DNA of 33,497 nt from Streptomyces sp. 130. GTDB lineage: Bacteria > Actinomycetota > Actinomycetes > Streptomycetales > Streptomycetaceae. Below, one piece after another: positions 7,262 to 14,307 of the stretch. The stretch is from positions 1-33,497 of the forward strand of contig NZ_VJNO01000058.1 of NCBI RefSeq assembly GCF_007096885.1, read 5' to 3'. Position 1 is the stretch's first letter. Every line of letters begins with the position of its first letter. The position numbers were made by a program, and so were the translations under genes. The notes beneath the pieces are model-generated. The model searched no databases. It had not been told where the DNA came from and was given only the letters and a program-made list of their open reading frames with translations.

Positions 7262-9726
7262 CGGATCTCCTCCCGGGACGCGTACGGCTTTTCGTCCGCC
7301 CCGCCCGCGCCGCCTCCCGCGGTCGCGGGCACGGCCGCACCGGCGACCGGGGCGGACGCGGTGGTGGTCGGTGCCGGGGCGGGGGAGCCGGTGGGCCCGA
7401 GCCGGCGCAGCCGGGCGGCGGCGGTCTTGAACAGCGGCTGCTTGGAGACCGGGTCCCACTCGGTGGGCGTCAGCTCGTTCCCGGCGCGCCCGCCGTCCTT
7501 CGGCTCGAACCCGCCGTCGGTGTCCCAGTAGCCGTAGTGGAACGGCAGGAACAGCACCCCGGCCCGGATGCCGCTGACGCGTGCCGCCGCACGGACCGTG
7601 CCGCGCGGGGTCGCCACCTCCACCAGATCGCCCTCCTCGATGCCGTGCGCCGCCGCGTCATCGGCGCAGACCTCCACCCACACCTCGGGAGCGGCGGCCT
7701 GGAGCTGGGGGGCCCGCGCGGTCTTGGTCCGGGTGTGGAAGTGGTAGAGCGTCCGCCCGGTGATCAGCGAGAACGGATACTCCTCGCCGGGCGGTTCGTG
7801 CGGCGGCAGATACTCGGCCGCCTTGATGACCGCCTTCGCCGACGGGTTCATCGCCCGGTACTCGGTCTCCTCCAGCGGCGCCCCGGTCACCAGGTCCCGC
7901 CCGTAGCTCTCGCAGTAGTCCGGGTCGCTCCAGAACGCGCCGTCCGCGTACAGCCGCTCCGTACCGTACGGATGCCGCTCGTCGCACGGCCACTGGATGC
8001 CGCTCCCGCCGCGCAGCTTCGCGTACGTGATGCCCGTGTAGTCGCACGGACGGCCCCGGCTGCACTCCTTCCAGCCCTCGAACGCCGCCTCCGGGTCGCT
8101 CCACGGGACCAGCGGGCCGCCGTCCTTGTCCCGCAGCCCCAGCCGGCGCGCGAAGTCGCAGAAGATGTCCAGGTCCGGCCGGGCCTGCCCGGGCGGCTCG
8201 ACCGCCTTCTCGGACAGGTGCACCGTGCGGTCCGCGTTGGTGAAGGTGCCCGTCTTCTCGCCCCAGACCGCCGCCGGCAGCACCACGTCGGCCAGCTGCG
8301 CCGTCTCGGTCAGGAAGGCGTCCTGGACGACGAGGAACAGCCGTTCCTGCGCGAGCACCGAGCGGATGCGCCGCAGCTCCGGCAGCGACACCGCCGGGTT
8401 GGTGCCGCTGACCCACAGCATCCGGATGGAGCCCTCCTCCACGTACCGGAACATCTGCATCGCGTGCGTGGGCGGGCCGTAGTGCGGCACCCGGAGGGGG
8501 TCCAGATTCCACAGGCGGGTGAGCTCCGCCATGTGGGCGTCGTTCTCCCAGTTGCGGAACCCCGGCATGTCGCCGTTGGCACCGCACTCGCGGGTGTTCT
8601 GCGCCGTCGGCTGACCGTTCATCTGGAGAATCCCGCAGCCCGGCTTGCCGAGCATGCCCCGTACCAGGTGCAGGTTGTTCACCTGGACCGAGGCCGCGGT
8701 GGCCTGGTGGGACTGGTAGAAGCCCTGGAGCACCGTCGACAGCAGCCGCTCGGCCGTGCCCAGCAGGCGGGCGGCCTCCCGGAGCCGCTCGGCGGGGACC
8801 CCGCAGATGTCCGCGACATGCTCGGGCGTGTAGGCGTCCAGCCGCTTCTTCAGCTCGTCGAAGCCGACGGTGTTGCGGTCCAGGTAGTCCTGGTCGGTCC
8901 AGCCGTTCTCCACGATCTCCCGCAGCAGCCCGTTCATCAGGGCCACGTTGGTCCCCGGCCGGGGCGCCAGGTGCACGGTCGCCGCCCGCGCCACCGGGGT
9001 GGGGCGCGGATCGACGCAGACCACGGCCGGCGGGTTCGGCCCGGCCAGCCGGTCCAGCACCCGCGCCCACAGCACGGTCTGCGTCTCCGCCATGTTGTGC
9101 CCGAACAGCGCGATCGTGTCCGCGTGGTCGATGTCGGCGTACGAGCCGGGCTGCCCGTCGCTGCCGAACGACTCCTTCAGGGCCTCGGCGGCCGTGGACG
9201 TGCACAGCCGGGTGTTGCCGTCCAGGTGGTTGGTGCCGATGCCGCCCCGGGCGATGAGCGTCAGCGTGTAGTACTCCTCCGCGAAGAGCTGGCCCGAGGT
9301 GTAGAACCCCACCGCCGACGGCCCCTGCTCGTCCAGGAGCTCCTTCGTGCGCCGCACCACCCGGTCCATCGCGGTGTCCCAGTCGCTCTCGACGAGCCGG
9401 CCGTCCCCGTCGCGCACCAGCGGGCGGGTCAGCCGGTCGGGGGAGCCGTTGGCCTGCCAGCCGAAGAGGTCCTTCGGGTCGAGCCGGCCGTGGTTGACCC
9501 GGTCCTCCGCCCGCCCGCGCACCCCGACGATCCGGCCGTCCTTCACGGCGATGTCGAGCCCGTCCCCGTTGGAGTGCAGGATCGCCGCCGACTGCACCCA
9601 CCGCTCGACCTGGTCCGGTGTCACCCCGTCGGCGAGCCGGGTGTCCACCCGTACGGGCCAGGGCTCACCGGGCCCGTAGGGGGTCCGGGTGCCCCAGGGC
9701 TGGGCGATGCGGTCCGTGCGTGTCAT
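7258..9726 (-). CDS. Molybdopterin oxidoreductase lacking the N-terminal [4Fe-4S] cysteines
   Basis: This 822-aa protein belongs to the DMSO-reductase superfamily, nearest in layout to assimilatory/periplasmic nitrate reductases and formate dehydrogenases. The N-terminal domain keeps the scaffold KDGRIVGVRG (62-71) and NHGRLDPKDLFG. The CxxCxxxC signature is replaced by residues around VQSAAILHSNG, and the usual LCPKG is LDPKD. The first cysteine in the protein is C175 in DGNTRLCTSTA, the expected Mo ligand, and the bridging lysine K85 remains. Further Mo-pterin regions follow (IALFGHNMAETQ, QGFYQSHQATA, VSGTNPAVSLPE, DVVLPAAVWGEKTGTFTN), then the C-terminal molydop-binding domain (about 660-780) and a Pro/Ala/Thr-rich tail. 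No twin-arginine signal is visible, so it is cytoplasmic. Its ribosome binding site GAGGAG overlaps the stop of the FUSC gene. Substrate unknown. Confidence 0.9.
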   Translation of the reverse strand: MTRTDRIAQPWGTRTPYGPGEPWPVRVDTRLADGVTPDQVERWVQSAAILHSNGDGLDIAVKDGRIVGVRGRAEDRVNHGRLDPKDLFGWQANGSPDRLTRPLVRDGDGRLVESDWDTAMDRVVRRTKELLDEQGPSAVGFYTSGQLFAEEYYTLTLIARGGIGTNHLDGNTRLCTSTAAEALKESFGSDGQPGSYADIDHADTIALFGHNMAETQTVLWARVLDRLAGPNPPAVVCVDPRPTPVARAATVHLAPRPGTNVALMNGLLREIVENGWTDQDYLDRNTVGFDELKKRLDAYTPEHVADICGVPAERLREAARLLGTAERLLSTVLQGFYQSHQATAASVQVNNLHLVRGMLGKPGCGILQMNGQPTAQNTRECGANGDMPGFRNWENDAHMAELTRLWNLDPLRVPHYGPPTHAMQMFRYVEEGSIRMLWVSGTNPAVSLPELRRIRSVLAQERLFLVVQDAFLTETAQLADVVLPAAVWGEKTGTFTNADRTVHLSEKAVEPPGQARPDLDIFCDFARRLGLRDKDGGPLVPWSDPEAAFEGWKECSRGRPCDYTGITYAKLRGGSGIQWPCDERHPYGTERLYADGAFWSDPDYCESYGRDLVTGAPLEETEYRAMNPSAKAVIKAAEYLPPHEPPGEEYPFSLITGRTLYHFHTRTKTARAPQLQAAAPEVWVEVCADDAAAHGIEEGDLVEVATPRGTVRAAARVSGIRAGVLFLPFHYGYWDTDGGFEPKDGGRAGNELTPTEWDPVSKQPLFKTAAARLRRLGPTGSPAPAPTTTASAPVAGAAVPATAGGGAGGADEKPYASREEIR

Positions 9727-9735
9727 GCGTACTCC

Positions 9736-10908
9736 TCAGATCCGGCCGGTGCGGGCGCCGCCGGCGAGAAGCGCCGAGCCGTCCTCGCCGGGTGTCAGGT
9801 CGTCCAGCAGGGCCTGGCAGCCGGCCACCAGGCTGCCGAGCGAGGCGCCGGCGTCCAGGCCGGGCCCACGCAGATGCCCTTTGGCCTCGGCCAGGGCGTT
9901 CCGGGCCGCGGTGAGATGGTGCGCGCGCTGTGCCAGGCAGTCGTCGTCCGGGCCCTGTTCCATGATCGTCGCGTCGGTGGCGCAGACTTCCGAAGCGGCT
10001 GCCGCGACAGCGCTCAGGTCCTCCAGGGACGGGGCCGGCGGACGGGGCAGACCGCGCCGCTCCGACGCGGTCTCCCAGAGCGTCAGGGTCAGCCCCAGCA
10101 GCCGGTTCACCACCTGCGCCCAGACGACGTCCCACCGCTCGGAGGGGGAAGGGGTGCTGCGGCGCATCCGGTGCCCGGGGTTGAAGCGGAAGCTCTCCGT
10201 CGCCCAGCCGCGCGCCGCACGCAGGTCGGAGAGCGCGCCGGGCAGTTCTCCGGCCGCCCGGTGCCAGCTCTCCGCCCGCTCCTCGTCGTACTCCCCGGTC
10301 ATGCCCTCGCTCAGGTCGCGCAGCAGCCGGGAACAGTCCCTCGGGAGCGCACAGGCGAGGGTCCGCACGTGCAGCGAGTGCACCGGCGGCAGGACGATCG
10401 CGTTCACCGCGATCCCGACGACGGCCCCCACCAGTGTCTCCAGGAGCCGGTGGCCGACGTCGGGCAGCGAATAGGTCCCGTAGGCCAGCACGAACAGGGC
10501 GGTGGTGGGCGCGTACAGGCCCTGGTCGCCGACCGGCAGCCAGTTGCCGAGGAGCACGGTGAGCGGCAGGGCGATCAGCATGGCCGCCATGGTGTCGCCG
10601 GTGACGGCCGCCGCGCCCGCGGCGAACAGCGTGCCGCAGGCCATCATCGCGAGCAGTTCGACCGCCGAGCGCAGGGACCGGTAGACGGTCCCCTGCACCA
10701 GGGCGACGGCGGCCCACGGGGCCATCAGCGCCATCGGCGCCGCCAGCCACCACCCCGTGAGCGCCCAGGCGAGGGCGGCCGCGGCAGCGGCCTTCAGGGA
10801 CTGCACCAGCTGGTACCGGTCGGGGAAGCGTATGCCGGAGGCCAGCGCCTCAAGCCGCTCCCGCACGGCCGCCGTCCCGCGGCCGACGGTCTTCCCGTTC
10901 CCCAGCAC
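9736..10908 (-). CDS. FUSC family membrane protein (aromatic acid exporter-like)
   Basis: The 390-aa product has an N-terminal membrane domain (about residues 35-165) with five to six hydrophobic segments. Examples are AALAWALTGWWLAAPMALMA, LTVLLGNWLP and ETLVGAVVGIAVNAIVLPPV. A long soluble helical C-terminal part follows (about 170-390). This is half of the duplicated layout seen in YccS/AaeB-type FUSC proteins, a form common in actinomycetes. The start is taken as the GTG at 10908 because GGAGGG lies 6 nt upstream; the in-frame TTG at 10914 would abut that site. It is 9 nt upstream of the molybdopterin oxidoreductase gene and heads that operon. Export of a small acid is a family-level guess. 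Confidence 0.8.
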   Translation of the reverse strand: MLGNGKTVGRGTAAVRERLEALASGIRFPDRYQLVQSLKAAAAAALAWALTGWWLAAPMALMAPWAAVALVQGTVYRSLRSAVELLAMMACGTLFAAGAAAVTGDTMAAMLIALPLTVLLGNWLPVGDQGLYAPTTALFVLAYGTYSLPDVGHRLLETLVGAVVGIAVNAIVLPPVHSLHVRTLACALPRDCSRLLRDLSEGMTGEYDEERAESWHRAAGELPGALSDLRAARGWATESFRFNPGHRMRRSTPSPSERWDVVWAQVVNRLLGLTLTLWETASERRGLPRPPAPSLEDLSAVAAAASEVCATDATIMEQGPDDDCLAQRAHHLTAARNALAEAKGHLRGPGLDAGASLGSLVAGCQALLDDLTPGEDGSALLAGGARTGRI

Positions 10909-10959
10909 CGACAACCCTCCCTGTACGCGAATGAGCCGAGGCGGCCGGACCCGAGGGGC

Positions 10960-11430
10960 TCAGCCCTCGCGCCCCTGGTCCGCCTCCTCGTCCGTGGTGT
11001 GCACGGCGGCCTCCTCGGCCGAGGCCGCGCCGCCGTCGATGCCCACGTCGTCGGCGTAGACGTCGGTGCGCCGTCCCGGCACCTCGTCCGCCGCGCTGAG
11101 CCGCCCCGAGCGGGTCTCGCCCCCCTCCGGCTCCAGCGGTTCGCCCTCGCCGTCGTCCAGGTCGCCGATGCCGTCGCCGTCCGGCGGCCGGACGTCCTCG
11201 ACCTCCTGGGCCAGACGCTGGTCGAGGGATTCGCCGCGGCGTTCCTCCTCGCCCGTCGTGCCGTACTTGTCGACGCCGAGGGGGCGCTCGGGCGGCGAGT
11301 AGCCCTCCTGCATCTGGTCGTCCAGACCACGCTCGCCCAGCGTGTTCTCCAGGTCGAGGTCGTCGTTGGGCGGGTCCTGGCCGTCGTCCTGCGGCTGGTA
11401 GACGTCGTCGCCACGTGCCTCTGTCGGCAT
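10960..11430 (-). CDS. DUF5709 family acidic protein
   Basis: This 156-aa, strongly acidic, low-complexity protein has the features of the actinomycete DUF5709 family: YQPQDDGQDPPNDDLDLENT near the N-terminus, then LDDQMQEGYSPPERPLGVDKYGTT-like text, EEERRGESLDQRLAQE and a DDVGIDGG tail. There is no membrane segment or enzyme motif and it is probably intrinsically disordered. The ATG at 11430 has GGAAGGA upstream. Family members are commonly annotated as hypothetical and are often found with stress proteins. It lies 51 nt upstream of the FUSC gene on the same strand and could share its transcript. A SigB-like promoter with one mismatch precedes it (11502-11526). Confidence 0.8.
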   Translation of the reverse strand: MPTEARGDDVYQPQDDGQDPPNDDLDLENTLGERGLDDQMQEGYSPPERPLGVDKYGTTGEEERRGESLDQRLAQEVEDVRPPDGDGIGDLDDGEGEPLEPEGGETRSGRLSAADEVPGRRTDVYADDVGIDGGAASAEEAAVHTTDEEADQGREG

Positions 11431-11465
11431 GATTCGTCCTTCCGTCGGAGGCGTCACGAATGCCC

Positions 11466-11487
11466 GGGCGGCCGTGGGCGGCCGCCC
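11466..11487. repeat. 8-bp inverted repeat in the DUF5709 leader
   Basis: GGGCGGCC (11466-11473) and GGCCGCCC (11480-11487) can pair around GTGGGC. It lies in the leader of the DUF5709 gene, about 35 nt from its start codon. It could be part of a terminator, an RNA stem or chance in GC-rich DNA. Confidence 0.3.
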
Positions 11488-11501
11488 TTCGCATCCTGCG
11501 A

Positions 11502-11517
11502 GTGCCCTTCCGGGCAC
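11502..11517 (-). terminator. Short hairpin after the 62-aa gene
   Basis: GTGCCC (11502-11507) pairs with GGGCAC (11512-11517) around TTCC, 25 nt past the stop of the small acidic gene. The left arm also serves as GGGCAC in a possible SigB-type promoter reading on the minus strand, so the two interpretations compete. Confidence 0.3.
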
Positions 11518-11526
11518 GGGGAAAAC
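11502..11526 (-). promoter_or_regulatory. Weak SigB-type promoter-like sequence for the DUF5709 gene
   Basis: On the minus strand GTTT (11526-11523) is followed by 15 nt and GGGCAC (11507-11502). This differs from GGGTAC at one key position. Predicted leader is about 65 nt. Low confidence because of the mismatch and the overlapping hairpin. Confidence 0.25.
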
Positions 11527-11541
11527 ACGCCTTTTGTCACC

Positions 11542-11730
11542 CTATGGGCGCGGCTGGTCCGCGTCCTCCTGGGCCTCTTCGTTCGGGGTCAGCGCATCGC
11601 CGGCCTCGCTGTCCCCGCCGTGCCGCTCACGGGTGCCGGCCACGTCCGTCCCGGCCTCCTCCGCTTCCCGGACGACCTCCTCGGCGGCGGTCCGGGGCGG
11701 CTGCTCGTGCTCTCGGTCCTGGTGGTTCAT
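11542..11730 (-). CDS. Small acidic hydrophilic protein, 62 aa
   Basis: No family recognised. The protein is charged and Glu/Asp-rich (EEVVREAEEAG, NEEAQEDADQ), with no hydrophobic segment and probably disordered. It is supported as a gene by an ATG with GAGGAG 5 nt upstream and by an actinomycete-like codon pattern. It sits between the katE terminator and the DUF5709 gene, all on the minus strand. A stress-related hydrophilin-type role would fit the neighbours but is only inference. Confidence 0.55.
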   Translation of the reverse strand: MNHQDREHEQPPRTAAEEVVREAEEAGTDVAGTRERHGGDSEAGDALTPNEEAQEDADQPRP

Positions 11731-11779
11731 GCGTCTCCTCGTGTCTGTTCCGGTCTCCCGGTCTCCCCGCGCGTGCCCC

Positions 11780-11812
11780 GCGCCGGGCCGGCTACGCGCG
11801 CCGGCCCGGCGC
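11780..11812 (-). terminator. 13-bp perfect hairpin terminator of katE
   Basis: GCGCCGGGCCGGC (11780-11792) and GCCGGCCCGGCGC (11800-11812) form a perfect 13-bp stem with a 7-nt loop, starting only 4 nt past the katE stop. There is no T-run. Strong candidate terminator. Confidence 0.75.
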
Positions 11813-11816
11813 GGTG

Positions 11817-14093
11817 TCAGAGCGCGGGCGTGAAGCGGTCCCAGGCGCGGTGGCCCGCGAGGAGTTCCGTGATGCCGTCCAGCACCGTGGACGCGGCCCC
11901 GCCCGACACGACGCCCGGGGCGTCCGGGGCCAGGCCGGCCTTCTCCAGCACCGTCGCCCCGTCACCGCAGGCCCCCAGGGCCTTGCCGTGCCGGAACGCC
12001 TCGGTGACCAGCAGCAGGACGCGCGGGTCCACACCGGTGGAGCGGGCCCCGTCGTCGGTCTTGGCGTCACGGGCCCCGTACGCGTCCGGGGCCGGCGCCG
12101 GAGCCCCCGCCAGCACGATCGCGTCGAACTCGATCGACCGGGCCGTGGTGAAGGTGCGCTGCACGGTGAGCGGGTCGCTCGCGGAGCCCAGCTCGCCGCC
12201 CGAGGGCGCGATCACCAGGGGGACCATCCCGGCGTCGAGGACGGCGCCGCGTGCCTCGCGCACGGCGTCCAGGCCGGTCTCGCCGTCGGTGACGATGCCG
12301 ACGATCCGCCCGTCGACCGGCCAGGTGCGGCCCAGCTGGGACAGGGCGGGACTGGGCTCGGGCGAGGCCAGCGGCTCGGTCGCCCCGGGTGCCGGCAGGC
12401 CCAGCCCCTCGGCGACGTGCGCGCACAGCTCGGGGTCGATGTTGGCGAGCACCCTGAGTCCGCGCTCCTTGACCGCCTGGTCCCAGCACTTGCCGAGCTC
12501 GAAGGTGTACGCGGCGGCGATGTGCTCCCGCTCCGTGGGCGTCATGCTGAGCCAGAACAGCCGGGCCTGGCTGAAGTGGTCGTCGAACGAGGCCGCCGCG
12601 TCCCGCACCTTCCGGGCCGCCGGGACCTCGACGGGCACCTCGATGTAGGCACCGGTGTCCGCCCCGGCGGTGAACGGGCAGCCGCCGTCCAGGGAGTTGG
12701 GCCGGTACGGTGCCACGCCCCGGTGCACCGCCGTCTGGTGCATCCCGTCGCGCAGCATGTCGTTGACCGGCGCGTGCGTGCGGTTGATCGGCAGCTGGGC
12801 GAAGTTGGGGCCGCCGAGCCGGGTGATCTGGGTGTCGACGTACGAGAAGAGGCGCCCCTGCATCAGCGCGTCGTTGGTGACGTCGATGCCGGGCACCAGG
12901 TGCCCGACGTGGAAGGCGACCTGCTCCGTCTCGGCGAAGTAGTTCGAGGGGTTGGCGTTCAGCGTCATCAGCCCGATCGGCTTGACCGGCGCCAGCTCCT
13001 CCGGAACGATCTTCGTCGGGTCGAGCAGGTCGATGCCCTCGAACATCTGGTCCTCGGTGTCGGGGAACGTCTGCACACCCAGCTCCCACTGGGGGAAGGC
13101 GCCCGCCTCGATCGCGTCGGCCAGGTCCCGGCGGTGGAAGTCCGGGTCCATGCCGGCCGTGATCTGGGCCTCCTCCCACACCTGCGAGTGCACGCCCAGT
13201 TTCGGCTTCCAGTGGAACTTCACCAGCGTGGTCGCGCCTTCGGCGTTGACCAGCCGGAAGGTGTGGACGCCGAAGCCCTCCATCATCCGGTACGAACGCG
13301 GAATGCCCCGGTCCGACATGTTCCACAGGGTGTGGTGGGTCGCCTCGGTGTGCAGGGTGACGAAGTCCCAGAACGTGTCGTGGGCGCTCTGCGCCTGCGG
13401 GATCTCCCGGTCCGGGTGCGGCTTGCCCGCGTGGATGATGTCGGGGAACTTGATCGCGTCCTGGATGAAGAACACCGGGATGTTGTTGCCGACCAGGTCG
13501 AAGACGCCCTCGCCGGTGTAGAACTTCGTCGCGAAGCCCCGGGTGTCGCGCACCGTGTCGGCGGAACCGCGTGAGCCGAGCACGGTGGAGAAGCGGACGA
13601 AGACCGGCGTCTCGGCGCCCTCGGCGAGGAACGCGGCCTTCGTGATGCCCGCCGCCGACCCGTACGCGCGGAAGACACCGTGGGCGGCGGCACCGCGGGC
13701 GTGCACCACCCGCTCCGGGATGCGCTCGTGGTCGAAGTGGGTGATCTTCTCCCGCAGGTGGTGGTCCTGGAGCAGCACCGGGCCCCGGGGACCGGCCTTC
13801 AGCGAGTGGTCGGTGTCGTACAGCCGGGCGCCCTGCGCGGTGGTCAGGTAGGGGCCGCTCTGGGCCACCCGGTCCTGCCCGGCGCCGGTCGGCTGCCCGG
13901 TCGGGCTCATGGTCTCGGGACCGCGCTGGTCGTGCTTGGGCGGCAGCGGCCCGCGCGGCTGCGTGGGCTCGTCGACCTGGGCGGGCTCGGGGCCGGGGGC
14001 CCCGGGGATCTCGTTGCCGGGGCTGACGGCGTCCTGGACCTTGCCGGCGATCTTCTCCGCGGCGGCCGACACGGGGTTCTTCTTCTCGCTCAC
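11817..14093 (-). CDS. katE: Large-subunit haem catalase (HPII/KatE type)
   Basis: This 758-aa clade-2 catalase converts hydrogen peroxide to water and oxygen. Catalytic His131 (RVVHARGA) and Asn204 (GNNIPVFFIQD) are present, and haem-ligand Tyr418 is in RLFSYVDTQ. His395 (VAFHVGH) is present too; in E. coli HPII the matching residue (H392) is crosslinked to the haem Tyr (Y415), and the spacing here is identical. The N-terminal extension has an actinomycete tail rich in Glu, Pro and Gly. The C-terminal domain (about 600-758) is the class I amidotransferase-like flavodoxin fold of HPII enzymes. Start is the GTG at 14093; only a weak GGAA site precedes it. A SigB-type promoter-like sequence lies 84-109 nt upstream. 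The gene ends in a strong hairpin. Confidence 0.95.
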   Translation of the reverse strand: MSEKKNPVSAAAEKIAGKVQDAVSPGNEIPGAPGPEPAQVDEPTQPRGPLPPKHDQRGPETMSPTGQPTGAGQDRVAQSGPYLTTAQGARLYDTDHSLKAGPRGPVLLQDHHLREKITHFDHERIPERVVHARGAAAHGVFRAYGSAAGITKAAFLAEGAETPVFVRFSTVLGSRGSADTVRDTRGFATKFYTGEGVFDLVGNNIPVFFIQDAIKFPDIIHAGKPHPDREIPQAQSAHDTFWDFVTLHTEATHHTLWNMSDRGIPRSYRMMEGFGVHTFRLVNAEGATTLVKFHWKPKLGVHSQVWEEAQITAGMDPDFHRRDLADAIEAGAFPQWELGVQTFPDTEDQMFEGIDLLDPTKIVPEELAPVKPIGLMTLNANPSNYFAETEQVAFHVGHLVPGIDVTNDALMQGRLFSYVDTQITRLGGPNFAQLPINRTHAPVNDMLRDGMHQTAVHRGVAPYRPNSLDGGCPFTAGADTGAYIEVPVEVPAARKVRDAAASFDDHFSQARLFWLSMTPTEREHIAAAYTFELGKCWDQAVKERGLRVLANIDPELCAHVAEGLGLPAPGATEPLASPEPSPALSQLGRTWPVDGRIVGIVTDGETGLDAVREARGAVLDAGMVPLVIAPSGGELGSASDPLTVQRTFTTARSIEFDAIVLAGAPAPAPDAYGARDAKTDDGARSTGVDPRVLLLVTEAFRHGKALGACGDGATVLEKAGLAPDAPGVVSGGAASTVLDGITELLAGHRAWDRFTPAL

Positions 14094-14176
14094 TGGATTC
14101 CAATCTCGCGGGGGGAAGGGCAGTGCCGTGCGCGGAGTGTTCGGCACGCGCTGGCGACGGCATCGCCCGACCACGC

Positions 14177-14202
14177 GTACCCCCTGGCCCCCGGCCGGAC
14201 AC
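14177..14202 (-). promoter_or_regulatory. SigB-type promoter-like sequence for katE
   Basis: On the minus strand GTGT (14202-14199) is followed by 16 nt and GGGTAC (14182-14177), an exact fit to the Streptomyces SigB pattern GNNT, 14-16 nt, GGGTAC/T. The start point would be near 14168 with a leader of about 75 nt. Catalase genes are known SigB targets in Streptomyces coelicolor (catB), which supports the idea. Confidence 0.55.
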
Positions 14203-14273
14203 ATCGGTTGCGCCATCCGCCCCGGCTCCCCGTTCCAACGAGCGACACGCCGCCGTCCGGCCGCCTCCCGGCC

Positions 14274-14298
14274 GTCTGCGGGGGAACGCACCGGGTAT
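14274..14298 (+). promoter_or_regulatory. SigB-type promoter-like sequence for the APC permease
   Basis: GTCT (14274-14277), 15 nt, then GGGTAT (14293-14298). The GTG start follows 9 nt after the -10-like element and no ribosome binding site is visible, so the transcript would be leaderless or nearly so. It faces away from the katE promoter in the same 214-nt divergent region. Confidence 0.5.
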
Positions 14299-14307
14299 AC
14301 GGGCCCC

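Noticed and set aside
7537..12648. Very long plus-strand open frame (about 1,700 codons)
   Set aside because: It is antisense to the molybdopterin enzyme, FUSC, DUF5709 and katE genes, is Arg/Gly/Pro/Val-rich and lacks any recognisable domain; a shadow frame of GC-rich DNA.
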